A DNA stretch of 64,000 nucleotides from Faecalicatena fissicatena (GTDB taxonomy: Bacteria; Bacillota; Clostridia; Lachnospirales; Lachnospiraceae): positions 1-64,000 of the forward strand of contig LDAQ01000008.1 of assembly GCA_001028025.1 (NCBI GenBank). Reading direction: 5' to 3'. Positions within the stretch are counted from its first letter, which is position 1. The number at the start of each line of letters is the position of its first letter. Below are positions 33,437 through 42,385 of the stretch, piece after piece. The notes beneath the pieces are model-generated. The model saw nothing but the letters and a program-made list of their open reading frames with translations, searched no databases and was not told the origin of the DNA. A program made the position numbers and the translations under genes.

Positions 33437-34204
33437 TTGAAAACTGATGAAAAAGATCTGAGGCGTTTGGTGATCAGGTCGTTTCATATAAACAGCGTTG
33501 TGAACCGCGGCACAAATGACATCACAAATGAAGGCGTGCTGACAGTGGAGGAATCCTGCCTGCATGATATTCTGTCCGGAGAGCCTCTGATTGAAAACGC
33601 CGGTATAACGATTATCCCGCCCGGGGAGCATAACATCAGAACCGATACGATCATGGATATTATCCCAATTTCAACGAAGGTACTGGGGAAACTGGGAGAG
33701 GGAATCACACATACGCTGACTGGTGTATATGTTATGCTGACCGGAGTCGACACGGAAGGGAAGCAGACTCATGAGTTCGGATCATCGGAGGGCATTCTCG
33801 CGGAGCAGCTTTGCCTGAACCGTGCGGGTACACCATCAGAAAGGGATTATATCATATCCTTTCATGTCACTTTGAAGGCCGGCATGGGCCAGGAACGGCC
33901 AGGACCTTTGGCGGCACACCGGGCGTGTGACCGGTTTGTTCAGATATACAGGGAGAAACTCAAGAAGCTGAAGGGAGAAATGTGTTCAGAGCGGCACGAA
34001 TATCACGATATTGTCAGGCCTGGCAAAAAGAAGGTGCTGATAGTCAAACAGGTGGCCGGGCAGGGGGCTATGTATGATACATGGCTGTTTCCGAAGGAGC
34101 CGTCTGGAGTGGACGGCGGGCATTCGATCATTGATCTGGGAAACATGCCCGTGCTTCTTACTCCTAACGAATACCGGGATGGAGCGATACGTTCAATGCA
34201 ATAA
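33437..34204 (+). CDS. prdD: Proline reductase cluster protein PrdD (homologue of the N-terminal part of PrdA)
   Basis: 255 residues from a TTG start at 33437, supported by GGAGGTG six bases upstream. It aligns to PrdA residues from about 160 to 410: shared EFGSSEG, ERPGPLAAH, RPGKKKV and VAGQGAM-like words. It stops just before the position where PrdA has its cleavage Cys. An upstream in-frame extension would read through the palindrome and is rejected. Role in the reductase is unclear; probably a structural or maturation paralogue. Confidence 0.87.
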   Translation: MKTDEKDLRRLVIRSFHINSVVNRGTNDITNEGVLTVEESCLHDILSGEPLIENAGITIIPPGEHNIRTDTIMDIIPISTKVLGKLGEGITHTLTGVYVMLTGVDTEGKQTHEFGSSEGILAEQLCLNRAGTPSERDYIISFHVTLKAGMGQERPGPLAAHRACDRFVQIYREKLKKLKGEMCSERHEYHDIVRPGKKKVLIVKQVAGQGAMYDTWLFPKEPSGVDGGHSIIDLGNMPVLLTPNEYRDGAIRSMQ

Positions 34205-34244
34205 TCCAACGTCGGTATAATAAAACTGCAAGGAGGCTGATTTT

Positions 34245-34724
34245 ATGGGAATAGGGCCGTCTACCAAAGAAACGACACTTCATCATTTCAGAGATCCGCT
34301 GCTTGATGTGGTGTCTTCGGATGAAGAACTGGATCTGCTCGGAGTGCTGGTTGTAGGAACACCTGACGATCATGCAGATAAAATGCTGGTAGGCACCCGT
34401 GCTGCCGCTATGGCAGAATGCATGCGGGCCGATGGCGTAATTATGACATCGGATGGATGGGGAAACAGTGATGTAGACTATGCAAATACGTGCGAACAGC
34501 TTGGTATCCGTGGAATTCCTGTCACAGGTCTTAAATTCAGCGGCAAAAACGGTGGGTTTGTCGTAGAAAATAAGTATCTGGACGGGATTAAAGACATCTG
34601 TAAAAATGCAGAGGGGATTGAAAGCTGTATAGTGGGGGAAAATAATGCCACAGAATTGGATGCACGGACCGTGACTGCACTTCTGAAATTAAAGATGCGC
34701 AGGAATTCGCCGGCTGACAAGTAA
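34245..34724 (+). CDS. prdE: Proline reductase cluster protein PrdE (homologue of the C-terminal part of PrdA)
   Basis: 159 residues. It begins MGIGPSTKETTLHHFRDPL, which lines up with CIGPASKEMSRHYWREPL of PrdA directly at the pyruvoyl cleavage site, but has Gly in place of Cys. So it cannot form the pyruvoyl group that way. AAGGAGG with 8-base spacing supports ATG 34245. It closes the prd operon before a strong terminator. Confidence 0.87.
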   Translation: MGIGPSTKETTLHHFRDPLLDVVSSDEELDLLGVLVVGTPDDHADKMLVGTRAAAMAECMRADGVIMTSDGWGNSDVDYANTCEQLGIRGIPVTGLKFSGKNGGFVVENKYLDGIKDICKNAEGIESCIVGENNATELDARTVTALLKLKMRRNSPADK

Positions 34725-34742
34725 ACGACAGGATAAGCGGGC

Positions 34743-34780
34743 AAGCGAAAAGCACGACCGAGGTCGTGCTTTTCGCTTTT
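34743..34780 (+). terminator. Intrinsic terminator of the prd operon
   Basis: AAGCGAAAAGCACGACC (34743-34759) pairs perfectly with GGTCGTGCTTTTCGCTT (34762-34778), ending in T. Very stable. Confidence 0.92.
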
Positions 34781-34883
34781 GGTATGTCATTGAGAGGTTT
34801 TTCCTCGTTGCTTTGCAGTCTGTATTATATACAAATCTGGGGAATGTCCTACAATGAGGATGTATATATTTAATTGGAGTTTA

Positions 34884-35027
34884 CCAGCGCAAGATCGTTC
34901 TTGGGGGAAACAATCGGCGTTGGCATAACTGCAACAGCAACCATAAGTATGGTTAGATTATCCGCCTAAAGATAAGGCTTATTCTTTTATAAAAAGGCGC
35001 TTTCCTAGTATTAGGGAAACCGCCTTT
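34884..35027 (+). ncRNA. Putative structured RNA of unknown class
   Basis: Within the 905-base gap between prdE and rpsJ. CCAGCGC (34884-34890) pairs with GCGTTGG (34917-34923) around CAAGA/TTCTTG. A hairpin AACCAT/ATGGTT follows at 34939-34954, then TTATC/GATAA with a possible GCC/GGC pseudoknot (34958-34978), then a long hairpin AAAGGCG-TTTCC/GGGAAA-CGCCTTT (34993-35027). No known riboswitch, 6S, tmRNA or SRP RNA consensus was recognised. Confidence 0.4.
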
Positions 35028-35161
35028 GGTTACAATCCTATAAGTTGAATTCACTATATCACTTTACCACGGTGATGTCAAGCGCAGAAAATTAAAAAAA
35101 GCAGAATTTGTAGAAAATTGTAGAAAATGATCGCAACATGGGGAAAATCCACATAAAAATA

Positions 35162-35191
35162 TTGCAGTTTTTATAAGATGTGCTGTATACT
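35162..35191 (+). promoter_or_regulatory. Possible upstream promoter of the S10 operon
   Basis: TTGCAG (35162-35167) and TATACT (35186-35191), 18-base spacer. The two boxes also form an inverted repeat ATTGCAGT/ACTGCAAT. Confidence 0.45.
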
Positions 35192-35343
35192 GCAATAAGA
35201 TGTAAGTGGAAAAGCGTATATTTCGGAAGGACAAGAAAATTAGTTTCTTCTATATAAATATGTTTCAGAATCCGGGGAAATAAACAAAAGGTGAAAATAA
35301 ATTGGATTGTATCAAAAAAAATACAATAATTCAAAAAAACCTC

Positions 35344-35372
35344 TTGAAATATATGGATGAATCCGCTATACT
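35344..35372 (+). promoter_or_regulatory. Main promoter of the ribosomal S10 operon
   Basis: TTGAAA (35344-35349) and TATACT (35367-35372) with a 17-base spacer. It leaves a leader of about 250 nt before rpsJ. Confidence 0.75.
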
Positions 35373-35379
35373 AAGAGAG

Positions 35380-35629
35380 CTGTGGCATGATAGCGTGGAA
35401 GCGTGAGGTTGCTGCCGGCTGCGAAGAGCAGGATGGCAGGTTTTCCGTGGAGCGAATGTCAAGTTAGGAAACTGGCGACAAGTCACTGTACGAATCAAAA
35501 CTGATTACTGATTATCAAAGGATAAGAAGTATGAAACAACGTGTGAGTTTCTCACGACACACACGGGAGAGTGTACAGTCACCGCTTGTCGTACTGATGG
35601 AATAGTACGAAAAGGAGGCGACTTTTTTT
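35380..35629 (+). promoter_or_regulatory. S10 operon leader
   Basis: A GC-richer, structured 5' UTR ending in AAAGGAGGCGA before rpsJ. It contains several short stems (for example GTGTGAGTTTCTCAC near 35540 and GTACTGATGGAATAGTAC near 35590). Leaders here often mediate autogenous control by a ribosomal protein such as L4, but no defined consensus was recognised. Confidence 0.5.
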
Positions 35630-35947
35630 ATGGCAAGTCAAGTAATGAGAATCACATTGAAGGCATATGATCACCAGCTGGTAGATGCATCTGCAAAGAA
35701 AATCATCGAAACTGTAAAAAAGAACGGATCACAAGTGAGTGGACCAGTGCCACTTCCGACTAAGAAGGAAGTAGTAACAATCTTAAGAGCGGTACACAAG
35801 TACAAAGACTCCAGAGAGCAGTTCGAACAGAGAACTCATAAGAGACTCATCGATATCATCACACCGACACAGAAGACTGTGGACGCATTATCCAGACTGG
35901 AAATGCCGGCCGGTGTTTACATTGATATCAAAATGAAAAATAAGTAA
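35630..35947 (+). CDS. rpsJ: 30S ribosomal protein S10
   Basis: 105 residues; first gene of the S10-spc-alpha super-operon. S10 sits in the 30S head and also binds NusB in antitermination. RITLKAYDHQLVDASAKKI and VYIDIKMKNK are the conserved ends. AAAGGAGGCGA lies before the ATG. Confidence 0.98.
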   Translation: MASQVMRITLKAYDHQLVDASAKKIIETVKKNGSQVSGPVPLPTKKEVVTILRAVHKYKDSREQFEQRTHKRLIDIITPTQKTVDALSRLEMPAGVYIDIKMKNK

Positions 35948-36013
35948 GCAGTATTCCTAAAGTTTAGGATGAGCGCATAAGCGCTCCGCTGTAAATCACA
36001 GGAGGTAATTATA

Positions 36014-36694
36014 ATGAAGAAAGCTATTTTAGCTACTAAAGTCGGAATGACTCAAATCTTCAACGAAGATGGAGTGTTAACTCCGGTAACTGTACTTCAG
36101 GCTGGACCATGTGTAGTAACACAGGTTAAGACAGCAGATAATGACGGTTACAGCGCAGTTCAGGTTGGTTTTGCTGACAAGAAAGAAAAGATTGTCACAA
36201 AAGACAAGAGCGGCAAGAAAGAAATCGCACACAGAAACGGTGTTACAAAGGCTGAAAAAGGACACTTTGACAAAGCCGGTGTTTCTGGAAAGAGATATGT
36301 AAAAGAATTCAGATTTGAAAATGCTGAAGAATATACACTTGCTCAGGAAATCAAAGCCGACATTTTTGAAGCAGGAGATAAGATTGATGCTACTGCAGTT
36401 TCAAAAGGTAAAGGTTTCCAGGGAGCGATCAAGCGTCACAATCAGAGCAGAGGACCAATGACTCACGGTTCTAAGTTCCATCGTCACGCTGGTTCCAATG
36501 GTTCGGCATCTGACCCGAGTAAAGTATTCAAGGGCAAAAAGATGCCAGGTCAGATGGGTAACAAGAAAATTACAGTTCAGAATCTTGAAGTTGTCAGAGT
36601 TGACGCTGAAAACAATCTGCTTTTAGTAAAAGGCTCAGTTCCGGGACCGAAGAAATGTCTCGTGACACTTAAAGAAACTGTAAAGGCTAACTAG
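36014..36694 (+). CDS. rplC: 50S ribosomal protein L3
   Basis: 226 residues; one of the first proteins to bind 23S rRNA, near the peptidyl transferase centre. It starts MKKAILATKVGMTQIF and has the extended loop with SRGPMTHGSKFHR. CAGGAGG precedes the ATG. Slightly longer than the E. coli form. Confidence 0.98.
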   Translation: MKKAILATKVGMTQIFNEDGVLTPVTVLQAGPCVVTQVKTADNDGYSAVQVGFADKKEKIVTKDKSGKKEIAHRNGVTKAEKGHFDKAGVSGKRYVKEFRFENAEEYTLAQEIKADIFEAGDKIDATAVSKGKGFQGAIKRHNQSRGPMTHGSKFHRHAGSNGSASDPSKVFKGKKMPGQMGNKKITVQNLEVVRVDAENNLLLVKGSVPGPKKCLVTLKETVKAN

Positions 36695-36721
36695 TCTGAC
36701 GAAGAAAGGAGGAACACACAG

Positions 36722-37342
36722 ATGGCAAACGTATCTGTTTATAATATCGAAGGTAAAGAAGTTGGTACAATCGATCTGAACGATGCCGTATTTGGTGTTG
36801 ATGTAAATGAACATCTTGTACACATGGCAGTTGTAAGCCAGCTTGCAAACAACCGTCAGGGAACACAGAAAGCGAAAACACGCGCTGAAGTTTCCGGAGG
36901 CGGAAGAAAACCATGGAGACAAAAGGGAACTGGACACGCAAGACAGGGCTCAACAAGATCACCTCAGTGGACAGGCGGCGGAGTTGTATTCGCTCCGGTA
37001 CCGAGAGACTACTCATTCAAGATGAATAAGAAGGAAAAGAGAGCAGCTCTCAAATCCGCTCTTACTTCCAGAGTAGAGGAAAACAAATTTATCGTAATCG
37101 ATGAACTGAACTTCGACGAGATCAAAACAAAGAAATTCCAGGAAGTTTTAAACAACCTGAACGTGAACAAAGCACTGGTTGTTCTGGAAGACGGCAACAA
37201 AAACGTGGAGATTTCTGCAAGAAACATCAAAGAGGTGAAGACAGCTCATACAAATACAATCAACGTATTTGATATCTTAAAATACAACACAGTAATCGTT
37301 ACGAAAGCTGCTGTTGCAACGATCGAGGAGGTGTACGCATAA
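36722..37342 (+). CDS. rplD: 50S ribosomal protein L4
   Basis: 206 residues; lines the peptide exit tunnel. The tunnel loop region GGGRKPWRQKGTGHARQGS is intact, with no insertion of the kind linked to macrolide resistance. Its stop overlaps the rplW start by one base. In many bacteria L4 regulates this operon. Confidence 0.98.
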   Translation: MANVSVYNIEGKEVGTIDLNDAVFGVDVNEHLVHMAVVSQLANNRQGTQKAKTRAEVSGGGRKPWRQKGTGHARQGSTRSPQWTGGGVVFAPVPRDYSFKMNKKEKRAALKSALTSRVEENKFIVIDELNFDEIKTKKFQEVLNNLNVNKALVVLEDGNKNVEISARNIKEVKTAHTNTINVFDILKYNTVIVTKAAVATIEEVYA

Positions 37343-37641
37343 TGGCTAACATTCAATATTATGATGTAATCCTTAAACCAGTTGTTACTGAGAAGACAAT
37401 GGAGCTGATGGCTGACAAGAAATACACATTCCTTGTTCACACAGAAGCTACAAAGACTCAGGTCAAAGAAGCTGTTGAAAAAATGTTCACAGGAACAAAG
37501 GTAAAAAGCGTAAATACTATGAATCTTGACGGAAAAACAAAAAGACGTGGTATGACATACGGAAAGACAGCTAAGACAAAGAAAGCTATCGTTCAGCTTA
37601 CTGAGGACAGTGCTGATATCGAGATTTTCGAGGGACTGTAA
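37342..37641 (+). CDS. rplW: 50S ribosomal protein L23
   Basis: 99 residues; lies at the tunnel exit and docks trigger factor and SRP. YDVILKPVVTEKTM at the start and the Lys-rich KTKRRGMTYGKT loop are typical. Overlaps rplD by one base. Confidence 0.98.
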   Translation: MANIQYYDVILKPVVTEKTMELMADKKYTFLVHTEATKTQVKEAVEKMFTGTKVKSVNTMNLDGKTKRRGMTYGKTAKTKKAIVQLTEDSADIEIFEGL

Positions 37642-37736
37642 AACGGTCCGGGTTCGGAAGAACCTCGTGAAAGCTTACAATATACGGTGCAATTCCGTGA
37701 AACTAATAATCAGGCAAAACGAAAGGAGAGATAGTA

Positions 37737-38579
37737 ATGGGAATCAAAACATATAACCCATATACACCTTCCAGAAGACAGATGACTGGCTCTGATTTCT
37801 CTGAGATTACAAAAACAACTCCTGAGAAATCACTGTTGGATTCCAAAAGCAGAAAAGCCGGCCGCAACAATCAGGGCAAAATTACAGTTAGACACCGCGG
37901 AGGCGGAGCTAAGAAAAAATATAGAATCGTAGATTTCAAGAGAAAGAAAGATGGGGTTCCGGCAACAGTTATCGGAATCGAATATGATCCTAACAGATCA
38001 GCAAACATCGCACTGATCTGCTATGCAGACGGCGAAAAAGCATACATCCTTGCTCCGGAAGGATTAAAGGATGGAATGAAAATCATGAACGGACCAGAAG
38101 CAGAAGTAAGAGTAGGAAACTGCATGCCTCTCTCTGAGATCCCGGTTGGTACGCAGATCCACAATATCGAGTTATACCCAGGAAAAGGCGGACAGCTTGT
38201 TCGTTCAGCAGGAAACAGCGCACAGCTGATGGCTAAAGAAGGAAAATATGCAACATTAAGACTCCCATCTGGTGAGATGAGAATGGTTCCAATCATTTGC
38301 AGAGCATCTATTGGTGTCGTAGGAAACGGAGAGCACAACCTGATCAACGTAGGTAAAGCCGGCCGTACACGTCACATGGGCTTCCGGCCTACAGTACGTG
38401 GTTCCGTTATGAACCCGAACGACCATCCTCATGGTGGTGGTGAAGGTAAGACAGGTATCGGACGTCCAGGTCCATGTACACCTTGGGGCAAACCGGCACT
38501 CGGTCTTAAGACACGTAAGAAAAATAAAGCTTCTAACAAGATGATTGTAAGAAGAAGAGATGGAAAAGCGATTAAATAA
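37737..38579 (+). CDS. rplB: 50S ribosomal protein L2
   Basis: 280 residues; needed for subunit joining and peptidyl transfer. RGSVMNPNDHPHGGGEGK with the conserved His is present. AAAGGAGAG lies upstream. A 95-base gap with short stems separates it from rplW. Confidence 0.98.
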   Translation: MGIKTYNPYTPSRRQMTGSDFSEITKTTPEKSLLDSKSRKAGRNNQGKITVRHRGGGAKKKYRIVDFKRKKDGVPATVIGIEYDPNRSANIALICYADGEKAYILAPEGLKDGMKIMNGPEAEVRVGNCMPLSEIPVGTQIHNIELYPGKGGQLVRSAGNSAQLMAKEGKYATLRLPSGEMRMVPIICRASIGVVGNGEHNLINVGKAGRTRHMGFRPTVRGSVMNPNDHPHGGGEGKTGIGRPGPCTPWGKPALGLKTRKKNKASNKMIVRRRDGKAIK

Positions 38580-38605
38580 TTCAGATTACAAGGAGGTTAG
38601 AACCT

Positions 38606-38887
38606 ATGGCTCGCTCACTTAAAAAAGGACCATTTGCAGACGAAAGCTTACTGAAAAAAGTAGACGCTATGAACGCTGCAGGTGATAAATCAGTTGTTAA
38701 GACATGGTCACGTCGTTCTACAATCTTCCCGTCATTCATTGGACACACCTTTGCTGTCCATGACGGAAGAAAACATGTGCCTGTATATGTTACAGAAGAC
38801 ATGGTTGGTCACAAACTCGGAGAGTTTGTAGCAACAAGAACGTACAGAGGACATGGAAAAGACGAGAAAAAGTCAAAAGTCAGATAA
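38606..38887 (+). CDS. rpsS: 30S ribosomal protein S19
   Basis: 93 residues; 30S head, contacts S13 and the A-site tRNA. MARSLKKGPFADESLLKKV and TWSRRSTIFPSFIGHT are diagnostic. AAGGAGG precedes it. Confidence 0.98.
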   Translation: MARSLKKGPFADESLLKKVDAMNAAGDKSVVKTWSRRSTIFPSFIGHTFAVHDGRKHVPVYVTEDMVGHKLGEFVATRTYRGHGKDEKKSKVR

Positions 38888-38918
38888 ATCATAAGATATT
38901 CGAAAGGAGGGTTCATCC

Positions 38919-39305
38919 ATGGCTAAAGGACATAGATCCCAAATCAAACGAGAAAGAAACGAGCAGAAAGATACAAGACCATCAGCTAAGATTTCTTACG
39001 CTAGAGTGTCAGTTCAGAAGGCTTGCTTTGTATTGGATGCCATCAGAGGTAAGGATGTACAGACAGCACTTGGTATTTTAGCTTACAACCCAAGATATGC
39101 TTCAAGTGTTATAGAAAAATTATTAAAATCAGCAATCGCAAATGCTGAGAACAACAACGGTATGAATGTTGAAAACCTTTATATTGAAGAGTGTTTTGCA
39201 AATAAAGGACCGACAATGAAGAGAATCAAACCAAGAGCACAGGGCAGAGCTTATAGAATCGAGAAGAGAATGAGCCACATCACAATCGTGCTTAATGAAA
39301 GATAA
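38919..39305 (+). CDS. rplV: 50S ribosomal protein L22
   Basis: 128 residues; its beta-hairpin reaches the exit tunnel. Conserved end GPTMKRIKPRAQGRAYRI is seen. The N-terminus is a little longer and more charged than in E. coli. GAAAGGAGG upstream. Confidence 0.98.
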   Translation: MAKGHRSQIKRERNEQKDTRPSAKISYARVSVQKACFVLDAIRGKDVQTALGILAYNPRYASSVIEKLLKSAIANAENNNGMNVENLYIEECFANKGPTMKRIKPRAQGRAYRIEKRMSHITIVLNER

Positions 39306-39319
39306 TAAGGAGGGCAATA

Positions 39320-39976
39320 ATGGGACAGAAAGTTAATCCTCATGGTTTAAGAGTCGGCGTTATCAAAGACTGGGATTCTAAATGGTATGCAGAAAAAGAT
39401 TTCGCTGATAACCTGGTAGAAGACCATGAAATCAGAAAATTCCTTAAAAAGAAATTATACAGCGCAGGTGTTTCCAGAATCGAGATCGAAAGAGCATCTG
39501 AACGTATTAAAATCATCATCTATACAGCTAAGCCTGGAGTAGTAATCGGAAAAGGCGGTTCTGAGATTGAAAAAGTGAAAGCTGAATTGACTCAGTATAC
39601 AAACAAGAAGCTTATTGTTGATATTAAAGAAGTTAAGAGACCTGACAAAGATGCTCAGTTAGTAGCTGAGAACATTGCTCAGCAGCTTGAAAACCGTATT
39701 TCATTCAGACGTGCTATGAAATCCTGCATGTCAAGAACAATGAAGTCCGGAGCACTCGGTGTGAAGACATCTGTTTCAGGACGTCTCGGCGGTGCTGATA
39801 TGGCTCGTACAGAGTTCTACAGTGAGGGTACAATTCCGCTTCAGACACTGAGAGCTGACATTGATTATGGATTCGCAGAAGCTGACACAACTTACGGAAA
39901 AGTCGGTGTAAAGGTTTGGATTTACAAAGGTGAAGTTCTTCCGACGAAAGCAGATAAGGAAGGGAGCGATAAATAA
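39320..39976 (+). CDS. rpsC: 30S ribosomal protein S3
   Basis: 218 residues; mRNA entry site. MGQKVNPHGLRVGVIKDWDS start and the KH-domain GKGG (VVIGKGGSEIEKV) are present. Its stop overlaps the rplP ATG by one base. Confidence 0.98.
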   Translation: MGQKVNPHGLRVGVIKDWDSKWYAEKDFADNLVEDHEIRKFLKKKLYSAGVSRIEIERASERIKIIIYTAKPGVVIGKGGSEIEKVKAELTQYTNKKLIVDIKEVKRPDKDAQLVAENIAQQLENRISFRRAMKSCMSRTMKSGALGVKTSVSGRLGGADMARTEFYSEGTIPLQTLRADIDYGFAEADTTYGKVGVKVWIYKGEVLPTKADKEGSDK

Positions 39977-40413
39977 TGTTAATGCCAAAAAGAGTAAAAC
40001 GTCGTAAACAGTTCCGTGGTAACATGAAAGGTAAAGCCTTAAGAGGCAACACCATTTCATACGGTGAATATGGTATTGTTGCAATGGAACCCTGCTGGAT
40101 TCGTTCCAACCAGATTGAGGCGGCCCGTGTTGCTATGACACGTTATATCAAGCGTGGTGGTAAGGTCTGGATCAAAATCTTCCCAGACAAACCGGTAACA
40201 GCAAAACCAGCAGAAACTCGTATGGGTAAAGGAAAAGGCGCATTGGAGTACTGGGTAGCAGTAGTAAAACCAGGCCGTGTTATGTTTGAAATTGCAGGAG
40301 TACCTGAGGAAATAGCCAGAGAGGCACTTCGTCTTGCAATGCATAAGTTACCTTGCAAATGCAAAATCGTTTCTCGCGCAGACTTAGAAGGCGGTGATAA
40401 CAGTGAAAATTAA
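39976..40413 (+). CDS. rplP: 50S ribosomal protein L16
   Basis: 145 residues; binds near the A site and 5S rRNA. MLMPKRVKRRKQFRG resembles the Bacillus MLLPKRVK start, so ATG 39976 is kept over ATG 39982. It overlaps both neighbours. Confidence 0.97.
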   Translation: MLMPKRVKRRKQFRGNMKGKALRGNTISYGEYGIVAMEPCWIRSNQIEAARVAMTRYIKRGGKVWIKIFPDKPVTAKPAETRMGKGKGALEYWVAVVKPGRVMFEIAGVPEEIAREALRLAMHKLPCKCKIVSRADLEGGDNSEN

Positions 40414-40609
40414 TACATTTGTACAAGAATTAAGAGGAAAATCTGTAGAAGAGTTAAATGAAGAATTAGTAGCTGCTAAGAAGGAACTTTTTAATTTGAG
40501 ATTCCAGAATGCAACTAATCAATTAGATAATACAAGCAGAATCAAAGAAGTCAGAAAGAATATCGCAAGAATTCAGACAGCGATAACTGAAGCTTCTAAA
40601 GCTGAGTAG
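40403..40609 (+). CDS. rpmC: 50S ribosomal protein L29
   Basis: 68 residues from GTG 40403 (MKINTFVQELRGKSVEELN); an in-frame GTG at 40394 would add three residues. AAGGCGGTGA lies five bases upstream of the chosen start. It begins inside the end of rplP. L29 helps form the trigger-factor docking site with L23. Confidence 0.95.
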   Translation: MKINTFVQELRGKSVEELNEELVAAKKELFNLRFQNATNQLDNTSRIKEVRKNIARIQTAITEASKAE

Positions 40610-40620
40610 GAGGTCGTACT

Positions 40621-40878
40621 GTGGAAGAAAGAAATCTTAGAAAAACCCGTACAGGCAAGGTTGTTAGTGACAAAATGGACAAAACAATCGTTGTTGCAGT
40701 TGAAGACCACGTTAAGCATCCACTTTATAAGAAAATTGTAAAAAGAACTTATAAATTGAAAGCTCATGATGAGAAGAATGAGTGCAACGTTGGAGATACA
40801 GTTAAAGTTATGGAAACAAGGCCGCTGTCTAAAGATAAAAGATGGAGACTTGTAGAGGTTATGATAAAAGCGAAATAA
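40621..40878 (+). CDS. rpsQ: 30S ribosomal protein S17
   Basis: 85 residues from a GTG start, with AGGAGGT upstream. Conserved LRKTRTGKVVSDKMDKTIVV and VMETRPLSKDKRWRLV. Binds the 5' domain of 16S rRNA. Confidence 0.97.
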   Translation: MEERNLRKTRTGKVVSDKMDKTIVVAVEDHVKHPLYKKIVKRTYKLKAHDEKNECNVGDTVKVMETRPLSKDKRWRLVEVMIKAK

Positions 40879-40923
40879 TTATATCGCATATTTTGCAAGT
40901 ATATTTAAAGGAGGTTTACCTGC

Positions 40924-41292
40924 ATGATACAACAAGAAAGCAGACTTAAAGTAGCAGACAACACAGGTGCTAAAGAGTTACTGTGTATCCGTGTACTTGG
41001 CGGTTCTACAAGAAGATATGCCAATATCGGAGACGTGATCGTTGCGACTGTTAAAGATGCAACACCAGGCGGCGTTGTAAAAAAAGGTGACGTTGTAAAA
41101 GCTGTAGTTGTCCGTACTGTAAAAGGTGCTCGTCGTAAAGACGGTTCCTATATCAGATTCGACGAAAATGCTGCTGTTATTATAAAAGACGATATGAACC
41201 CACGTGGAACACGTATTTTTGGACCAGTAGCCAGAGAGCTTAGAGACAAGAAGTTTATGAAGATTGTTTCTTTAGCTCCGGAAGTACTATAG
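40924..41292 (+). CDS. rplN: 50S ribosomal protein L14
   Basis: 122 residues; intersubunit bridge with 16S rRNA. Starts MIQQESRLKVADNTGAKELL and ends KIVSLAPEVL, both strongly conserved. AAAGGAGG upstream. Confidence 0.98.
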   Translation: MIQQESRLKVADNTGAKELLCIRVLGGSTRRYANIGDVIVATVKDATPGGVVKKGDVVKAVVVRTVKGARRKDGSYIRFDENAAVIIKDDMNPRGTRIFGPVARELRDKKFMKIVSLAPEVL

Positions 41293-41305
41293 GGAGGTGC
41301 CGAGA

Positions 41306-41617
41306 ATGTCAACTATGAAAATCAAAAAAGGCGACACTGTAAAAGTAATCGCTGGAAAAGATAAAGACAAAGAAGGCAAAGTAATTGCTGTAAATAAAAA
41401 AGATGGAAAAGTTCTGGTCGAAGGTGTCAACATGCTGACGAAGCACACAAAACCAAGCGCTACCAATCAGAATGGCGGTATCATTCATCAGGAAGGACCG
41501 ATCGATATTTCCAATGTTATGTATGTACACAAAGGAACAGCTACAAGGATCGGATTCAAGATGGACGGAGACAAAAAGGTACGTGTTGCGAAGTCAACAG
41601 GAGACGTAATTGATTAA
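41306..41617 (+). CDS. rplX: 50S ribosomal protein L24
   Basis: 103 residues; assembly initiator with a KOW motif (KKGDTVKVIAGKDKDKEG). ATG 41306 follows GGGAGGTG at 41292-41299; an upstream in-frame GTG at 41297 lies within that ribosome site and is rejected. Confidence 0.97.
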   Translation: MSTMKIKKGDTVKVIAGKDKDKEGKVIAVNKKDGKVLVEGVNMLTKHTKPSATNQNGGIIHQEGPIDISNVMYVHKGTATRIGFKMDGDKKVRVAKSTGDVID

Positions 41618-41640
41618 TTCAAGGAAGGAGGTCCAGAACT

Positions 41641-42180
41641 TTGAGTAGACTGAAAGAAACATATCAGAATGAGATCGTTGATGCAATGATCAAAAAATTT
41701 GGATATAAAAATATTATGGAAGTGCCGAAGCTTGACAAAGTTGTTATCAACATGGGTGTCGGCGAAGCAAAAGAAAATGCTAAAGTATTAGAGTCAGCGG
41801 TCGCTGATCTTGAGAAGATTTCAGGACAGAAAGCAGTTCTTACAAGAGCTAAGAACTCTATCGCGAACTTTAAGCTCAGAGAAGGCATGGCAATCGGATG
41901 TAAAGTTACTTTAAGGGGCGAAAGAATGTATGAATTTGTTGATCGTCTGATCAACCTTGCATTACCTCGTGTACGTGACTTCAGAGGTGTTAACCCGAAT
42001 GCATTCGACGGAAGAGGCAACTACGCCCTTGGTATCAAGGAGCAGCTGATTTTCCCTGAAATCGAGTACGATAAAGTAGATAAAGTCAGAGGTATGGATG
42101 TAATTTTCGTTACAACTGCAAAATCTGACGAAGAAGCTCGTGAATTATTGACACAGTTCAATATGCCATTCACTAAGTAA
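41641..42180 (+). CDS. rplE: 50S ribosomal protein L5
   Basis: 179 residues from a TTG start at 41641 with AAGGAGGT upstream. Binds 5S rRNA and contacts the P-site tRNA. EVPKLDKVVINMGVGEAK and the end DEEARELLTQFNMPF are typical. Confidence 0.97.
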   Translation: MSRLKETYQNEIVDAMIKKFGYKNIMEVPKLDKVVINMGVGEAKENAKVLESAVADLEKISGQKAVLTRAKNSIANFKLREGMAIGCKVTLRGERMYEFVDRLINLALPRVRDFRGVNPNAFDGRGNYALGIKEQLIFPEIEYDKVDKVRGMDVIFVTTAKSDEEARELLTQFNMPFTK

Positions 42181-42193
42181 AGGAGGGAAATTC

Positions 42194-42379
42194 ATGGCTA
42201 AGACATCAATGAAAATCAAACAGCAGCGCGCACCGAAATACTCTACAAGAGAGTACAGCCGCTGCAGAATCTGCGGACGTCCACATGCATATTTGAGAAA
42301 ATATGGAATCTGCCGTATTTGCTTCCGTGAACTGGCATATAAAGGACAAATCCCAGGCGTTAGAAAAGCAAGCTGGTAG
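42194..42379 (+). CDS. rpsZ: 30S ribosomal protein S14, zinc-binding type Z
   Basis: 61 residues. The zinc ribbon has Cys24, Cys27, Cys40 and Cys43 (CRICG and CRICF). This is the short zinc form standard in Firmicutes, so supply of zinc matters for it. AAAGGAGGG upstream. Confidence 0.97.
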   Translation: MAKTSMKIKQQRAPKYSTREYSRCRICGRPHAYLRKYGICRICFRELAYKGQIPGVRKASW

Positions 42380-42385
42380 ACATGA

